This document shows, in pieces, positions 24,382 to 37,234 of a stretch of 64,000 bases of DNA. Source of the DNA: Delphinapterus leucas. Taxonomy: Eukaryota; Chordata; Mammalia; Artiodactyla; Monodontidae. Below the pieces are notes generated by a model that searched no databases, had not been told where the DNA came from, and saw nothing but the letters and a program-made list of their open reading frames with translations. The first letter of the stretch is position 1, and the number at the start of each line of letters is the position of its first letter. The stretch lies in NCBI RefSeq assembly GCF_002288925.2, contig NW_022098001.1, positions 14,824,743 through 14,888,742 of the forward strand, given 5' to 3'. Position numbers and translations under genes: made by a program.

Positions 24382-24665
24382 ACAGGAAAGAAAAGACCAC
24401 AACTAGAAATATGAAAATTACAAAGGGAAAAGTCTCATTGGTAAAGGCAAACTTACAGTAAAGGTGGTAGATAAACCACTTACAAATCTAGTAGGAAAGT
24501 TAAAAGACAAAAGTAGTAAAATCATCTATATCACAATAAATAGTTAAGGGATGGACAAAACAAAAAGATGTAAAATGTGAGGTCAAAAAATAAATGTGGG
24601 TGCAGGGTGAATATCAGAACACATTTAAACTTAAGAGATCATCAATTTAACATAATTTTACATAT

Positions 24666-24716
24666 CTCTATCTATCTATCTATCTATCTATGTATCGATA
24701 CACACACACACACACA
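24666..24716. repeat. (CTAT)n and (CA)n compound microsatellite
   Basis: CTAT units (24666-24691) followed after a short spacer by CA units (about 24700-24716), inside the old L1. Confidence 0.93.
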
Positions 24717-25248
24717 TATATCTACAAACCAAAAACCTATAATAGATACACACACACACAAAAGAAAGGAATCCAAACATAATACTAAAGATAGTCATCA
24801 AATCACAAGGGAAGAGAGCAAAAGAAGATAGGAACAAAAAAAGAACTACAACAACAACCAGAAAACAATGAACAAAATGACAGTATGTATATACCTATCA
24901 ATAATTACTTTAAAAGCAAATGGACTAAATGCTCCAAACAAAATCATATAGTGACTGCCTACAGGAGACTCACTTCATATCTAAAGACACACAGACTAAA
25001 GCATGGGGATAGAAAAAGGTATTCTATGCAAACTGAAACAAAAAGAAAGCTGGGGTAGTAATACTTATATCAGACAAAATAAACTTTCAAACAAAGACTG
25101 TCACAAGTGAGAAAGAAGAACATTATATTATGATCAAAGGATCAATCCAACAAGAAGATATAACAATTGTAAAATATATGCACCCAATATAGGAGCATCT
25201 AAATACATAAAACAAATATTAACAAATATAATATTTTTTTGTTAAGGG

Positions 25249-25607
25249 AGGAACTTCCCTGGTGGTCCAGTGGTTAAGAATCTGCTTTCCAACGCAGGGG
25301 ATGTGGGTTCGATCCCTGGTCAGGGAACTAAGATCCCACAAGCTGTGGGGCAACTAAGCCCACGTGCTGCAACTACTGAGCCTGCATGCCACAACTAGAG
25401 AGCCTGTATGCTGCAACCACAGCAAAGAGCCCGTGCACTCTGGAGCCCGCGCACCACAACTAGAGAGAAGTGTGCATGCTGCAATGAAGAGCCTGTGCCA
25501 CAACAAAAGATCCTGCATGCCACAACGAAGATCCCGCGTGCTGCAGTAAGACCCGATGCAGCCAAAAACAAAACAAAGTAAAAAAATAAACAAATGAAAA
25601 AAAAAAA
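25249..25607 (+). mobile_element. CHR-2-type SINE inserted in L1 ORF2
   Basis: Forward head acttccctggtggtccagtg with B box (ggttcgatccctgg), long body with gccacaactagagag repeats, and an A-rich tail at about 25565-25607. L1 endonuclease sequence continues on both sides, so the SINE came later. Confidence 0.92.
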
Positions 25608-26000
25608 GGGAAAATTGACAGTAACACAATAATAGTAGGAGACCTTAACACCTCACTTACATCAATGAACAGATCATTCAAGCAGGAAATCAATAAGGAA
25701 ATATTGGCCCTAAGTGACACCTTATATCAGACGAACTTAATATATATATAGAACATTCTATCTAAAAGCAGAAGAATATACATTCTTTTCAAGTGCACAT
25801 GGAACATTCTCCAGGATAGGTCACATGCTAGGTTACAAAACAAGTCTCAATAAATTTGAGAAGATTAAAATCATCAAGCATCTTTTTTGACCACAATGAT
25901 ATATATGAGACTAGAAGTCAACTATAAGAAAAAACTGCAAACACCACAAATATGTGGAGGCTAAACAATATGCTAGTAAAGAACCAATGGGTCACTGAAG

Positions 26001-26032
26001 AGGGAGGAGGAAGGGAGGAAGGAAGGAAGGAC
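26001..26032. repeat. Purine-rich (GGAA)n tract
   Basis: GGAGGAAGGGAGGAAGG-type purine run immediately after the L1 ends. Confidence 0.8.
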
Positions 26033-28642
26033 ACATCACCACCTATAGTCTTGTTAGAACCTGAGTCTGATCCAGTCTCTGGATCCAGATGCCCATTTGC
26101 AGGCAGAACTGCAGCATGAGTACGCATTCAGCAAAGTCCAGACTACCTGTTCTTCAGTAGATAAAGTTCAAGAAAAAGAAAGGGATGGAGGGGAAATTTT
26201 AAAAAGTCTTAAAATTTTGAAGAATTATCAAGATTAAACTAGAATGTTTAAGGATGCACATTTGGGTGATAAAATGGTTAGCTAAGGAAATGATTACTTA
26301 TAATCACCAGGAGGGTTGAAATTGCGATGTTGAAAATGGAGGAGTTTCTGGGTGAGTGGCAAAGTTCTATTCCTTGAGCTGAGTGAAGATTAAATGGATA
26401 TTCTCCACATAGTAATTCACTAAGCTATTTTTCCTGAATCTTTATTTTTCAGTAAGAATGGGGCACTAGCAAAGGTGTTTACAATTTTTTGATTCACGTA
26501 AATATTATTTCATGTAGAACATTGATGTGCAGTTGGAAAGAAATGTAGTCCTATGTCACAAAAACTGAGCTTCATGAAGCAGACTGTTCCAAACATCAAG
26601 ATCAAATGGATTGCCATCTCACATTCACAATGACTCAAAATCATTTTGCATTTTAGTTAGCTTCATATTTGGGTTCTGATTTTCTTATTTTCACCTCCCT
26701 CCACCCCTGAATTTCTGTTTGCCCTTTTTCTTGCGGACAAAAGAAGCATATAACTTCAAGTTATCACCAAGTCCACCCAGCTGCTTAATCAGACTATCAG
26801 TGTGAACCCATTCCTTCTTGAAGAGGTGTTCTCAGAGCTCTCCAATTTTTTGTTTTAACTGTACTGATTACTTCCTAAGCTGTTGCACGACAATTATCCT
26901 AGGCTTTTTTCAAAAATTGGGCTACTGGTTTAGGTCCCCTGTTTACTAAGTCTCATGTTTTCTTTTTTCTTGGATTCCTTCATTTTCTTTTTGATTTGCT
27001 GGTTACTTTTAAAAGAATTTATTTTCCAAAAAGATTGTGTGAGAGGTCATTTTTTAAGTTCTTGTATGGGAGACAATGTCATTATTTTTACCTCACACTT
27101 CATTGAGAGCTTGACTATGTACAGAATGTTAGGTTTGAAATAATTTTTCCCTTAGAACTTTGAGAACTACTTTCTAACATATTTTTGTTGCTGATACATG
27201 TGACACTGATCGAATTCTTGTCCTTTATAGTTAACTTTTTTCTTTTTTTTTGGTCTCAGGACCAAAGGATCTTTCCTTTGTCCTTGATGTTCGGAAACTT
27301 CACAACGATGTATGCTAGTGTGGGTCTTTTTATTTCTCTGCTCTGTACTTGCTGAACACTTATAATCTCAAGCTATTTTTCTTTAGCTCTGAGAAATTTT
27401 CTTCTGTTATTTATTTCCTATTTTCATCTCCTATATTTTCACTATTTTCTCTTTCTGAAACTCATATGGGGGATAATTCCTGGATAAGTCCTCTATATGA
27501 CTCAACATTTTGCTTATACTTTCTATTTCTTGGACTTTTGCTCTATATTCCAGGAGATCTCTGTGACTTTGTCTTGTAGCCTCTCTAATAACCTAAAAAT
27601 ATTTATTTATTTTATTTTTTATTGTTCCTTTTTTACAGAAGTCCGTTTTCTAAGCACTGTTGTCTTAAATCTCTCTAGGTATACTGACTAAAATTAGTTT
27701 TTAGTTCTTAGTTTTGAGGTCAGATGTTTGGTCATCTAGGTCCTTCTAATTTGTACCATTGCTTTTTCATGTTGTATAGGTCTGCAGATCCTTTTCAAGG
27801 AAGTTGTCATTGTCAGCCTGGAACTAGCGTGTGTGGACTGGTAGCATTTGCTATAGGGTAGATGGGAGAGGAGACAAATGCTAACTGAGAAGGGCTTGAC
27901 TCTGGGTTTATATAATAGTCATGGTTCTTTGGGTGTGAAGGAAACTTACAGAAAAGATACGGGGTAGGGTATAAAGTTTAGGGTAAAATAGAAGAACCAG
28001 GGTCAGGGTAAGATAGGAGTGGGGACCAGCAGTAACCAGAATATCACTTGGGATTTACCTGTAGGCAATAACCAAGGTTTAGGAACCAACAGTTTCTTCA
28101 GGGTGGAAGAAAGAACTTGAGCTCTATTTGGTCTTTGTGTTGGTCTGTTAGATGATCTGATTGGCCTCATTTGGGTCAGGTATTCACCCCTTGGTCAAGA
28201 GGTGAAACTTCGGTCTGCAAGTTTCTTGACTGACCAGACTGTAGGCAAGGCAAGATGAGTGGGTCCCCAAAGCAAAATTGGGGTTCTAAAAGAAAGGGGA
28301 ATGCATGCAGTTCAGGCAAAAGGAGAGGTGCCCACTGCAGTTTTTAGCACATGAACCAGCAATCCTGGTCGTCCCTGAAAAGATCATTCACTCTCTCTAG
28401 TAGTTTCTTGGTTTTTTCCAAGGAGAATTCCTTCAGCTGACAGTTGTTCTCAAAATGTAAAGGTGTAGCCAACCCTTCCAGACACAGGCCTTCCATTTAT
28501 CATGCGGATTTCTGCTCTCCTTCCCACTCCCACTCTCTATTTCTGCTGACCTGGATCTCAGAGCCCCCCAAAATGGCTCCACCCTTAGTTACAGCTTTCT
28601 CTGCTGTACTAAAGAGAGATTTTACTCCTTCCTCTCTGCTTT
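26033..28642. other. Intergenic, no gene seen
   Basis: No gene recognised. 26920-27760 is pyrimidine-rich and could be a very old LINE remnant, but I cannot name the family. The open frames here (for example 27349-27579) are AT-rich and of low information. Confidence 0.4.
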
Positions 28643-29089
28643 TTAAAATGGAAGTAGAGTTGATTTACAGTATTGTGTTAGTTTCAGGTATATAGCAAAG
28701 TGATTCAGATATATATATATATTCAGATTATTTCCCATTATAGATTATCACAAGACATTGAATATAGTTCCCTGTGCTATACAGTAAATCCTTGTTGCTT
28801 ATCTGTTCTATGTATAGAAATTTGTATTTATTAATCCCATACTGCTAATTTATCTCCCCACCTCACTTTCCCCTTTGGTAACCGTAAGTTTGTTTTCTTT
28901 GTCTGTGAGTCTGTTTTGTATATAAATTTATTTGTATTATTTTTTAGATTCCACATATAAGTGATATCATATAATACTCATCTTTCTCTGTCTGACTTAT
29001 TTCACTAAGTATAATACTCTCTGGGTCCAGCCATGTTGCTGCAAATGGCAATATTTTATCCTTTTTTACAGCCAAGTGATATTCCATTC

Positions 29090-29090
<1 letters not shown>

Positions 29091-29116
<26 letters not shown>
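29091..29116. repeat. (GT)n microsatellite
   Basis: About 13 GT units within the L1 3' region. Confidence 0.92.
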
Positions 29117-29120
<4 letters not shown>

Positions 29121-29408
29121 CACGTCTTCTTAAGATAATTGTCTTGATGGGCACTTGGGTTGTTTCCATGTCTTGGCTATTGTAAATAGTGCTGCTATGA
29201 GCATTGAGGTGAATGTGTCTCTTAGAATTAGAGTTTTTGTTTTTTCTGGATATATACCCAGGAGTGGGATTGCTGAATCATATGGTAGTTCTGTTTTTAG
29301 TTTTTAAAGAAACCTCTGTATTATTTTCCATAGTGGCTGCACCAGTTTACATTTCCACCAACAGTGAATGAGTGTTCCTTTTTCTCCATTCCCTCTCCAG
29401 CATTTGTT

Positions 29409-29643
29409 TTTTGTAGACTTCTTTTTTTTTTTTTTTTTCAGTACACGGACCTCTCACTGTTGTGGCCTCTCCCGTTGCGGTGCACAGGCTCCGGACGCGC
29501 AGGCTCAGCGGCCATGGCTCACGGGCCCAGCCGCTCCGCGGCATGTGGGATCTTCCTGGACCAGGGCACGAACCGTGTCCCCTGCATCGGCAGGCGGACT
29601 CTCAACCACTGCGCCACCAGGGAAGCCCTTTTGTAGACTTCTT
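29409..29643 (-). mobile_element. CHR-type SINE, short form, with 15 bp target duplication
   Basis: SINE body 29424-29628 in reverse orientation, poly(T) at its start. The same TTTTGTAGACTTCTT flanks both ends (29409-29423 and 29629-29643), a perfect target-site duplication that shows it jumped into the L1 3' region. Confidence 0.95.
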
Positions 29644-30180
29644 GATGATAGCCGTACTGGCCAGTGTGAGATGATACCTCATTGTGGTTTTGATTTGCAT
29701 TTCTCTAATAATTAGCATCTTTTCATGTGCCTGTTGGCCATCTGTTTGTCTTCTTTGGAGAAATGTCTGTTTAGTTCTTCTGCCCATTTTTTGATTGGAT
29801 TCTTTGCTTTTTCAATATAGAGTTGTATGAGCTGTTTGTATATTTTGGATATTAACCTCTTGTCAGTCACATCATTTGCAAATATTTCCTCCCATTCTGT
29901 AGCTTGTCTTTTCATTTTGTTTATGGTTTCCTTTGCTGTGCAAAAGCTCTTAAGTTTCATTAGGTCCCATTTTTGTTTCTATTTCTTTTGCCTTGGGAGA
30001 CTGATCTAAGAAAATATCGCTATGAATTGTGTCAGAGAATATTTTGCCTATGGTCTCTTCTAGGAGTTGTATGATGTTACGTCTTATACTTAGGTCTTTA
30101 AACCATTTTGAGTTTATTTTTGTGTATGGTGTGAGGGAGTGTTCTAACTTCATTGATTTACATGTGGCTATCCACTTTGT

Positions 30181-30354
30181 TCACTACTATATAAATGAAA
30201 GCTACTGTTCAGAAGGGTCAGCACTGCTGAAGCAACACTTAAAATTACCTTAAGCCCATGGGTGCTAGAGAAAGTGTGATTCTGGTACAGAAACTAGATT
30301 TTAAGGATAAGATATGAACTGTACTATAGGGAGTGTTGACTGTGAGGGTGTATT
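30181..30354. other. Intergenic, nothing recognised
   Basis: Short stretch between the L1 and L2 fragments. No gene. Confidence 0.4.
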
Positions 30355-31010
30355 TATTTCTTCAACAAATGTTCCCTAAGCACCTTCTTTGTGTCTGGCA
30401 CAGTGTAAGGCACTGGGGATACAATGGTGAATAAGTCAGTGTGGTGCCTGCCTGCACTGAGGTTGTAGACTAGCGCGGGAGAGGGACATCATCCAAATAA
30501 CCACCAAACTTAATATAGTAGAATGTATACTGTATGAGAGCAGAAACTTTGCTTTGTTACTGCTGTGTCCACAGTGCCTAGAATGCTTAATAAGTCCTTA
30601 ATAAATATTTTTTGGACTTGTGATCATCCCTGGGAAGGAAAAGTCGAGAAAAGTCTGAGTAAACCTCAGGAGATCTAGTGTAGACTTGGGGCTTAAGGGC
30701 TTCTCTGAACAAATGATGTTTGAGCCAAGATCTTAAGGATAAATAAGCTCTTTCCTCCCTCAATCCCTGGGTAGGAAAGGAGTGTTTCAAGCCCAGGGGT
30801 TGAGGGAGGAAAAAACTTGGCATGTTCTGGCAAATGAAAGGAGGTAAGAATATTGAAATAGTCTAGAAAGGGAGGCGGCAGGAATATGGAGGGAGCCAGG
30901 AGTGGAGTGGGAGGCAGGGACTGTTTCTCACAGAGACGAAATTTTAAAAAGATTGTGGAGCCAGTGAAGGGCTCTGAGCAGAGGAAGGTCAAGTTGAGAT
31001 TTGTGTCTTA
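30355..31010. repeat. L2 LINE fragments in mixed orientation
   Basis: 30355-30500 is antisense L2 3' end (caacaaatgttccctaagca, ggcacagtgtaaggcactgg). 30515-30620 reads forward (cagtgcctagaatgcttaat). About 30640-31010 resembles antisense L2 body (gaagggctctgagcagagga). All strongly diverged. Confidence 0.6.
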
Positions 31011-32059
31011 AAGCAATAACTCAGCAGTCTGTGAATTCAGAGAAACCCATTAGGTGGCAGTTGCTGAAATTTGGACAAGAGAGGACAGTAGTTTGGACTA
31101 GAGCCATTATGGGAGAAATGGAGAGAAGTGGATGAAATCAAGAACTATTCTGAAGGTATGTCAACAGGACTTTGGGATGGATTGGATGTGAGGAAAGAGA
31201 GAGATGAAATAGTCAAGCTTGACTCCTGAATTCCTGTTTGTAGCTGAATAGATTGGGGTACACCCCCTGAAAGAGGGAACTCAGTGAGGTGTTTACTAAG
31301 GGTAAAAATTACCTTCTGAAAGCATGAGCCCTTGGATGCCCATAACTGAAGCATTCTGCCTAATTCTCACAAGCTACTTGTTCGCTCATTGTCTATGTTT
31401 AACATCTCCCCCAAATTTAACTTAAACTCATATAACTTACTTACATTTTGTGAGTTTCAATCTCCACTTATTTCTATTGTCTTTTCTAGCAGAGATAAAT
31501 AGTCTCAGTAATAAAACACACATTAATACTCTATTAAAAGTCTTTTGAGTTCTTTAAAACACCTAGCACAGAGTCTAATACCTTATAGGCATCCAAAAAT
31601 AAAGAGTAGCTATGTAACATGTTCATATCTTATATGTAGGTATGTCCTACTTTAGTCAAACAAAATATGTAAAAATCTGGATTGAAAATATATATTAGGT
31701 AATGCTTCTTCACTATATAAAGTGTTGTTTCACTTTATAAATGATTCTCAATAGTAAGTTCTCCTGGTATATTTAAAATATGATTCAATTTACAACAATC
31801 ATAATTATATATATAATCTCGGGTAACCCTTACATAAAGTGAGGTACATTTAGATTACATAGGACGTTGTTTGTTATCTCTACTTCTCAGTGGACTGTTA
31901 CCTCGTCCTGCCTTATAAACAGCACTTGAAAAGGGCAGGAAATTTAACCACTCAAAACCTTGAAACTGGACAGGAGGATTATATCATTTGGGATGCCAAT
32001 TTGGTTTTTATTGCAAAGGACAAAATAATAGTGACTTAGACAAGATAGAAGTTTCTTTC
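31011..32059. other. Intergenic, no gene seen
   Basis: No gene. The end (about 31980-32059) may be another decayed repeat next to the LTR. Confidence 0.4.
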
Positions 32060-32571
32060 TGTGGTAGGCAGAATAATGGCCTCCTCAAAATATCTATGTC
32101 CTAATCTCTAGAAACTGTGAATCTTACCTTACATGAAAACAGGGACTTTGTAGATGTGATTAAGGTTACAGACCTTGAGACTGGCATATTTTCCTGTATT
32201 ATCTGGATGAGCTCTTAAAAGCAGAGAACTGTTCCTGGCTATGGTCAGAGAGGGATGTGATGATGAAGGAGGGTCAGAGAGGTTGACATGAAAAGGACTC
32301 AATCTGCCATTTCTGGCTTTAAAGATGGAGGAAGGGAAGGAACCACAAGCCAAGGAATGTGGTGGCCCCCAGAAACTGGAAAAGGCAAGAAAACAAATTC
32401 TCCCCACAAACATTCAGGAAGGAAGCTAGCCTTGCCGACACATCTGTATTAGTTTGCCCTGTGAGACCTTGTCCCACTTCTGACCTATAGAATTGTAAAA
32501 TAATAAATGTGTGTTATCTTAAGCCACTTAATTTGTGTTAATATTTTATAGCAGCAGTAGAAAACTAATAA
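32060..32571 (+). mobile_element. MaLR (MLT1-like) retroviral LTR
   Basis: Starts TGTGGTAGGCAGAATAATGG and follows the MaLR LTR pattern: gggactttgtagatgtgatt, aagccaaggaatgtggtggc, attctccccacaaacattca, aagccacttaatttgtgtta, and the end gaaaactaataaa. Long-inactive ERVL-MaLR relic of non-coding character. Confidence 0.75.
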
Positions 32572-33290
32572 AGATTTTGGTACCTGAAAGTTGGGTGCTG
32601 CTGTAACCAATACTTAAAAATGTTGAAATAGGTTTGGAATTGAGCAGTGGGCAGAGGCTGGAAAAATTTTAAGGAAGCTAAATTGCCTTAGACTGATGGT
32701 GGAAATATAGATGTTAAAGTCTCTGCTGATGAAGGCTCAGAAGAATCATCGTAGAGAATATCTAAATGGCTGTAAACAGACTATTAATAGAAGTCTGGCC
32801 CTTGAGGACACTTCTGATGAAGAAGCAGAAGGAGATGAGGAACATGTTATTAGAAACTGGAGGAAGGTGGATCCTTGTTATATAATGGAAAGGTTAGCAG
32901 AATTGTGACTTGCATTTATGTGGAAAGCAGAGCCTGTAAATGATGAACTTGGATATTTAGCTGAGGAGATTTCCATGCAAAATGTTGAAGATGCAGCCTG
33001 GTTTCTGCTTGTTGCTTAGAGTAAAATGTAAGAGGACAGAGATCATGGTTAAACAAAAAAGACCCAAGACTTGATGTTTTAGGAAACTCTCAGCCTATCC
33101 AGATTGCAAAAGATTCTAAAATTGAGAGATTTATTGTTAGGAAAGCATACGCTCTAAAGAAAAAGCTGAGGGTGTGGCTGTACCACGTTTTGCTAATACC
33201 TCAGAAAGATCAAACATAAGAGTATCCAGTCACACAAAAGGCTTTTTCAAGGGTGTGGCTCACAGATCCCCTCAATCAAAGCCCCAGATA
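32572..33290 (+). mobile_element. MaLR internal sequence (MLT1-int-like)
   Basis: Directly after the LTR comes gattttggtacctgaaagtt, gtgctgctgtaaccaatact and ggcagaggctggaaaaattt, the usual opening of MaLR internal DNA. No coding frame of length. The 3' LTR is not seen, so the element is truncated. Confidence 0.65.
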
Positions 33291-33514
33291 CAGTTGACCT
33301 TTAACAACACAGGTTTGAACTGTGCAGGTCTACTTAAACACAGATTTTTATCAATAGTAAATACTATGATACAAGATCCAAAACCCACAGTTGGTGTGAA
33401 TGCAGAACTGTGGATACAAAGGAACCAAGGATACAGAAGGCCAGCTATAAGTTATATGCATATTTTTGACTCTGGTGGGTGCCCCTAACCACCATGTTGT
33501 TCAAGGGTCAACTG
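33291..33514. mobile_element. Tigger-like (MER2-type) MITE
   Basis: 224 bp element with terminal inverted repeats CAGTTGACCTTTAACAACA and TTGTTCAAGGGTCAACTG, flanked by TA on both sides (33289-33290 and 33515-33516), the target duplication of mariner/Tigger transposases. No transposase frame, so it is non-autonomous. Confidence 0.75.
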
Positions 33515-33580
33515 TACCTACTTCTGAGAATCTTAAAGTCAAATAGGGCAAGTAATTGATAGATTAAAAGAAAAACCCAC

Positions 33581-33787
33581 GGGCTTCCCTGGTGGCGCAG
33601 TGGTTGAGAGTCCGCCTGCCGATGCAGGGGACACGGGTTCGTGCCCCGGTCCGGGAAGATCCCACATGCCGCGGAGCGGCTGGTCCCGTGAGCCATGGCC
33701 GCTGAGCCTGCGTGTCCGGAGCCTGTGCTCCGCAATGGGAGAGGCCACAACAGTGAGAGGCCCAGGTACCGCAAAAAAAAAAAAAAA
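33581..33787 (+). mobile_element. CHR-type SINE, short form
   Basis: Begins gggcttccctggtggcgcag, has A box (TGGCGCAGTGG) and B box (GGTTCGTGCCC), and ends in poly(A) at 33773-33787. It is close to the consensus, so recent. The expected duplication is not adjacent to its 5' end: GGTCAACTGTATCT follows the tail (33788-33801), while the near-match GGTCAACTGTACCT is at 33506-33519, 61 bp upstream of the SINE start. Confidence 0.93.
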
Positions 33788-33801
33788 GGTCAACTGTATC
33801 T

Positions 33802-35344
33802 GAAAAGAATGTCTTATTAAAATACCAATTGGGGGTACACTGACTAGCACAGTAGTAATTTTATTAAATGTGTATGAAATGCTAAACTGGTTATTGTTTG
33901 AAAAATTTAAATGCTCATAGAGATTCCTGAGGAGCTCACTTTATGTCTAGAGAGGATCTGGAGGTAGGACAGGTTTTTCATGATCTGTGTGCTAAAAGCT
34001 CCTAGTACTTTTGAGGAAAACTAACAGGCCCATAATTCTTTTCTGGGAAAAGCAAGATTAGACGGCTCTTTATTCTTGGTTTCTATTCTGTAGCCTTGTA
34101 ACCCCACTACCCTGACCACAGCTGATGGGACCACGGATTGATGGACTGCCAAGTTGACGACTGGCCCAGAGACAGCTACAGGTCAGTTGAGGTTGGAAAG
34201 CCGATCCAATCTACTTTGGGGGAGAGTGAATTCCATTCGCTCCGAGAGATGCTGGCAGTAAGGTGGCACAGAAGCCAAGAGACATGGAGAAAGGAAGTAA
34301 ATAGAAAGCGTGAAACAATAGTAGTTACACGTAAAAAGAAGCCACAAGCTATAAAATAAGAGAGGGGAGAAACTTAAAGATGACAAAATACTGAAGATTA
34401 GTTACACCTCTTGTGGTGGTGCTCAGTTCACAACACCTTTCATCTGATAATGCCCTTCCTTCATCCTCTTGAGCCTCCTCTGTGGCAACCATGTTTGTGC
34501 TACATTGCCCCACCTTTCAGGCTTCAGTTGATTGGATCAAGAGTGGCAGTGTTATCCTTCCTGAGCCAATCAGGTGCTCCCTCTTGGGGCTTTGGAACTG
34601 GGACTAAAAGATAGTCTGTCTCTCTGTGTGGCTGGAGCAACAGGATGTGGAGCTATGGGGTGAGAAGATGACAAAGCTGGTGTGTGGAGAGAAAAGAAAG
34701 AAACAGATGTGCAGTGAGAAGCAGACTTGCAGAAGCCACGTGGAGAGAAGGAGGGAGACAGTGTGAGAGTCTTGGCTTCTGCTAGCTTTCCATTTCCTGG
34801 CTCTGATCCCCCCAAAACATCCCTTAGAGCCTCAAGGTGCCTGTACTTTTATAATATCCACTACCATTTAAAAAATTAACATGGCTCAAGGTAGTGTTCA
34901 GATTTTGCAAAGAGGAATCTCAACGAAAACATAGAGCTAGTGTGGTAACCTGCACAAAATTTGTGTTCTCCTTGAAACTTAGTAGGGCAGCGGTCAAGAT
35001 GGCTTCTTGCCTCTCTTACAAGAAGTTCCTAGCTGGGTATGTCTCATTTTCTTGAAACCCAGAAGGGACTAACAGCCATAGCTGGAGAATCTGATGTAAT
35101 GGAACTAATGGAGTTAGACCTTCAAATATCAAATACTAATTTCTATATGAGGATACTTCTGCTCTTTTCTCATTGCCCTTTGTATGTCTGTGTTCTTGGA
35201 GGACAGAGGCTGTCTCAATGCAGTAGGAATGGGGGGCCCCATGCCCATATTCTCAGGTACAGTGTCCCCCTTTCCCTATTTGAAGTCTCACTGTGGTCCT
35301 GCCCCTGTGTGCTGACAGGGCTTGGCCTTCTTGGTGAACAGACA
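33802..35344. other. Intergenic; possible unassigned old LTR
   Basis: No gene recognised. Around 34390-34860 the sequence has an LTR-like look (agccaatcagg CCAAT-type motif at about 34563-34572, an A-rich TATA-like actaaaag, GA-rich 3' part), but I cannot name a family. Confidence 0.35.
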
Positions 35345-35490
35345 CTTTAGTACTAAATGTGTGTTCAATGATTGTGACTCTATTGAGGGCGAAGGTTGTG
35401 TTGCTTTCATTCGCGTACCTTGAACTACCTGGCCCAATACCTAATAGGCCCTCCATCAAAACTTACTGAGTGAAAGACAGAATAAATTAT
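35345..35490 (+). repeat. L2 LINE 3' fragment
   Basis: Forward L2 3' end pattern: tcgcgtaccttgaactacct, ggcccaatacctaataggcc, cttactgagtgaaaga. Diverged. Confidence 0.55.
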
Positions 35491-36884
35491 TTTTCTCAGT
35501 GGCAGTTTGAAGATACCAAAAACAGGATCCAAAACCTGAAACCAAACCACATACTAAATTATATAATCTGAGCGTGCAAATGGATAGATGCCCAGTATAA
35601 TTCATTAGGGTGTTAATTATGATGGTGGTATCTATGCTATGCAAGTTCTTAACCCTCAAGTTGTGAATGCCCTAGTGTGGGATACAGATTAGAATATTGG
35701 GTCTATGTGTCATTTCCAGGGATCTTGCTTTTTTCTACTTCAGATTGTGCTTTAATGTTGAGAGAAAAATGATAATCCCACTTGCCATTGGGTCGTGCAT
35801 CACTCCTGCTGGATTCTCCTGGAGAGATGACTTCACAGTTTCTTGGAGGCTTCCACTTATTTCACCCATCAGAGGAATGTTTATAGTTTTCATGTAAATT
35901 TTAATGGGCAGAAACATCTGTTCCCCATCCAACCGTGATGTCTTGTGTATACATGAGAATCCCTGGCTGAGCACAAACCATGTTTTCTGCACATTGGATG
36001 CTCAGGAAAATAATGTAGACCAAGGACAAAGAAGAGAGGTGTCAAGAGGGAGTGAGGAGGAGAAAGGGGAAGTGGTGAATGGGTGAGTGTGCAGGAAAAC
36101 TCTCCCTGCGTCAGCTGGTGGTGCTATGTGCGGCCTGTCCCTCCTTGGTGGTCAGGCTGGCCCTGGTGGATCCGAGGCCTACCCCCTTCCTCTGGAGCAG
36201 AGCCCGTGGGTCTGGTGAGCCACTTAGCTCCATTTAATGGAGCTGCTCCCTCATGACAATTGTGGGCACCTCTTCCTCCTTGTATGAAAGGGCAAATATG
36301 CACTGGCATGTCACTGTCCCGCAACCACTTGGCCTTCAAGGCTGGCAGAGCTGGCTTCTCCTTGTTTGCTCCTGTACCTCTAGAGGTTCTTCCCCGCCTC
36401 CCATCACCTGAGCTCCCACTGGAACTTTGAGTTCGTGGGTAGGACTAAACAGAGCATTGGGACTGTCCTCCCATAGCTTGGAATTTGCAGAGGACTCCTG
36501 GCCACATTTTGGGCCCTACTTCTCATTCCCCCTGACATGTTCTCCAGCCACCTGAAATGACTTGTAATCACCCAAATGCCCATACTTCTCAGCCTTTTCT
36601 ATTTTTTTTAACCTTGGAATGCTTCCTCTTTCCCAGCCCCTGTCCACATGGTGGTGCAAGAACATGCACGGAACGCATGCACACGCCACCCTGCCAATTG
36701 CTCTCTGTACTTCAAAACTCAAACTGAAGTTTTCTCTGCGAGATTCTCTCTGACCCACTCGAGCATAGTTCATCACCCCCTCTTGCTGTCCCACTCTTCT
36801 GCACACATACTCTGTGACGCTGTCTGTCATGTCACTTTGCAGTGATGATTTTGGATATGAGGGCTCTGTCCCTGAAGTCAAGTT
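35491..36884. other. Intergenic, no gene seen
   Basis: No coding exon or repeat recognised. Short open frames at 35697-36086 and 36516-36881 are unsupported. Confidence 0.4.
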
Positions 36885-37090
36885 GATTGGCTACAAATTA
36901 CAACTCCATCACTCGGCGGTGTGATCCTGGGCAGGTTACTTAATATCTCCATGCCTCCGTTTCCTAATTTGTAGAATGGGGATGCTGTTAATAATAACCA
37001 TAAACGTTTGTTGAGAAAATTAAATGAGATGATACAGGTAAATCACTTAGCAAAATACCCGGCTCAATAAAGGGCAGCTGTTACTATCAA
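36885..37090 (+). repeat. MIR SINE
   Basis: Forward MIR: gtgatcctgggcaggttact, gtagaatggggatgctgtta, aattaaatgagatgataca. Confidence 0.85.
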
Positions 37091-37234
37091 CTCCTCAGTT
37101 TTTCTACCCAACCATCTTGTACGGAGACTGTTATGCACCCTGTATTCCTAGAGACGGGTGTATAATAACTCTTTCACATTTGTTTGTTGAGTGACATTGT
37201 TGAACTGATGGATCCCAGTGGCCTACTCAATCAG

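Larger units (their letters stand above)
22530..26002 (+). mobile_element. Old L1 LINE: 5' UTR part, ORF1 remnants, start of ORF2
   Basis: Forward L1 order: an agaagatggcagtggcaagg start (about 22533), 5' leader, ORF1 remnants (23601-24381), then ORF2 endonuclease sequence (about 24870-25990) ending near 26002. The 3' two-thirds of ORF2 and the 3' UTR are absent. Stops and frameshifts are many, so it is much older than the L1 at 1196-6140. It is interrupted by a SINE at 25249-25607 and carries an internal microsatellite. Confidence 0.85.
28643..30180 (-). mobile_element. L1 LINE, 5'-truncated, with a nested SINE
   Basis: Reverse orientation L1: 3' UTR (28643-29400, with gtgattcagatatatatata and ttgaatatagttccctgtgc) and the C-terminal part of ORF2 (about 29650-30153, reverse frames with [20 protein letters not shown] and [13 protein letters not shown]). 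Frameshifts separate the ORF2 blocks. A short-form SINE lies at 29424-29628 and a GT repeat at 29091-29116. Confidence 0.92.

Noticed and set aside
33581..33787. Possible tRNA gene (A and B boxes present)
   Set aside because: The boxes belong to a SINE head. There is no clover-leaf with matching acceptor stem, and a poly(A) tail follows.
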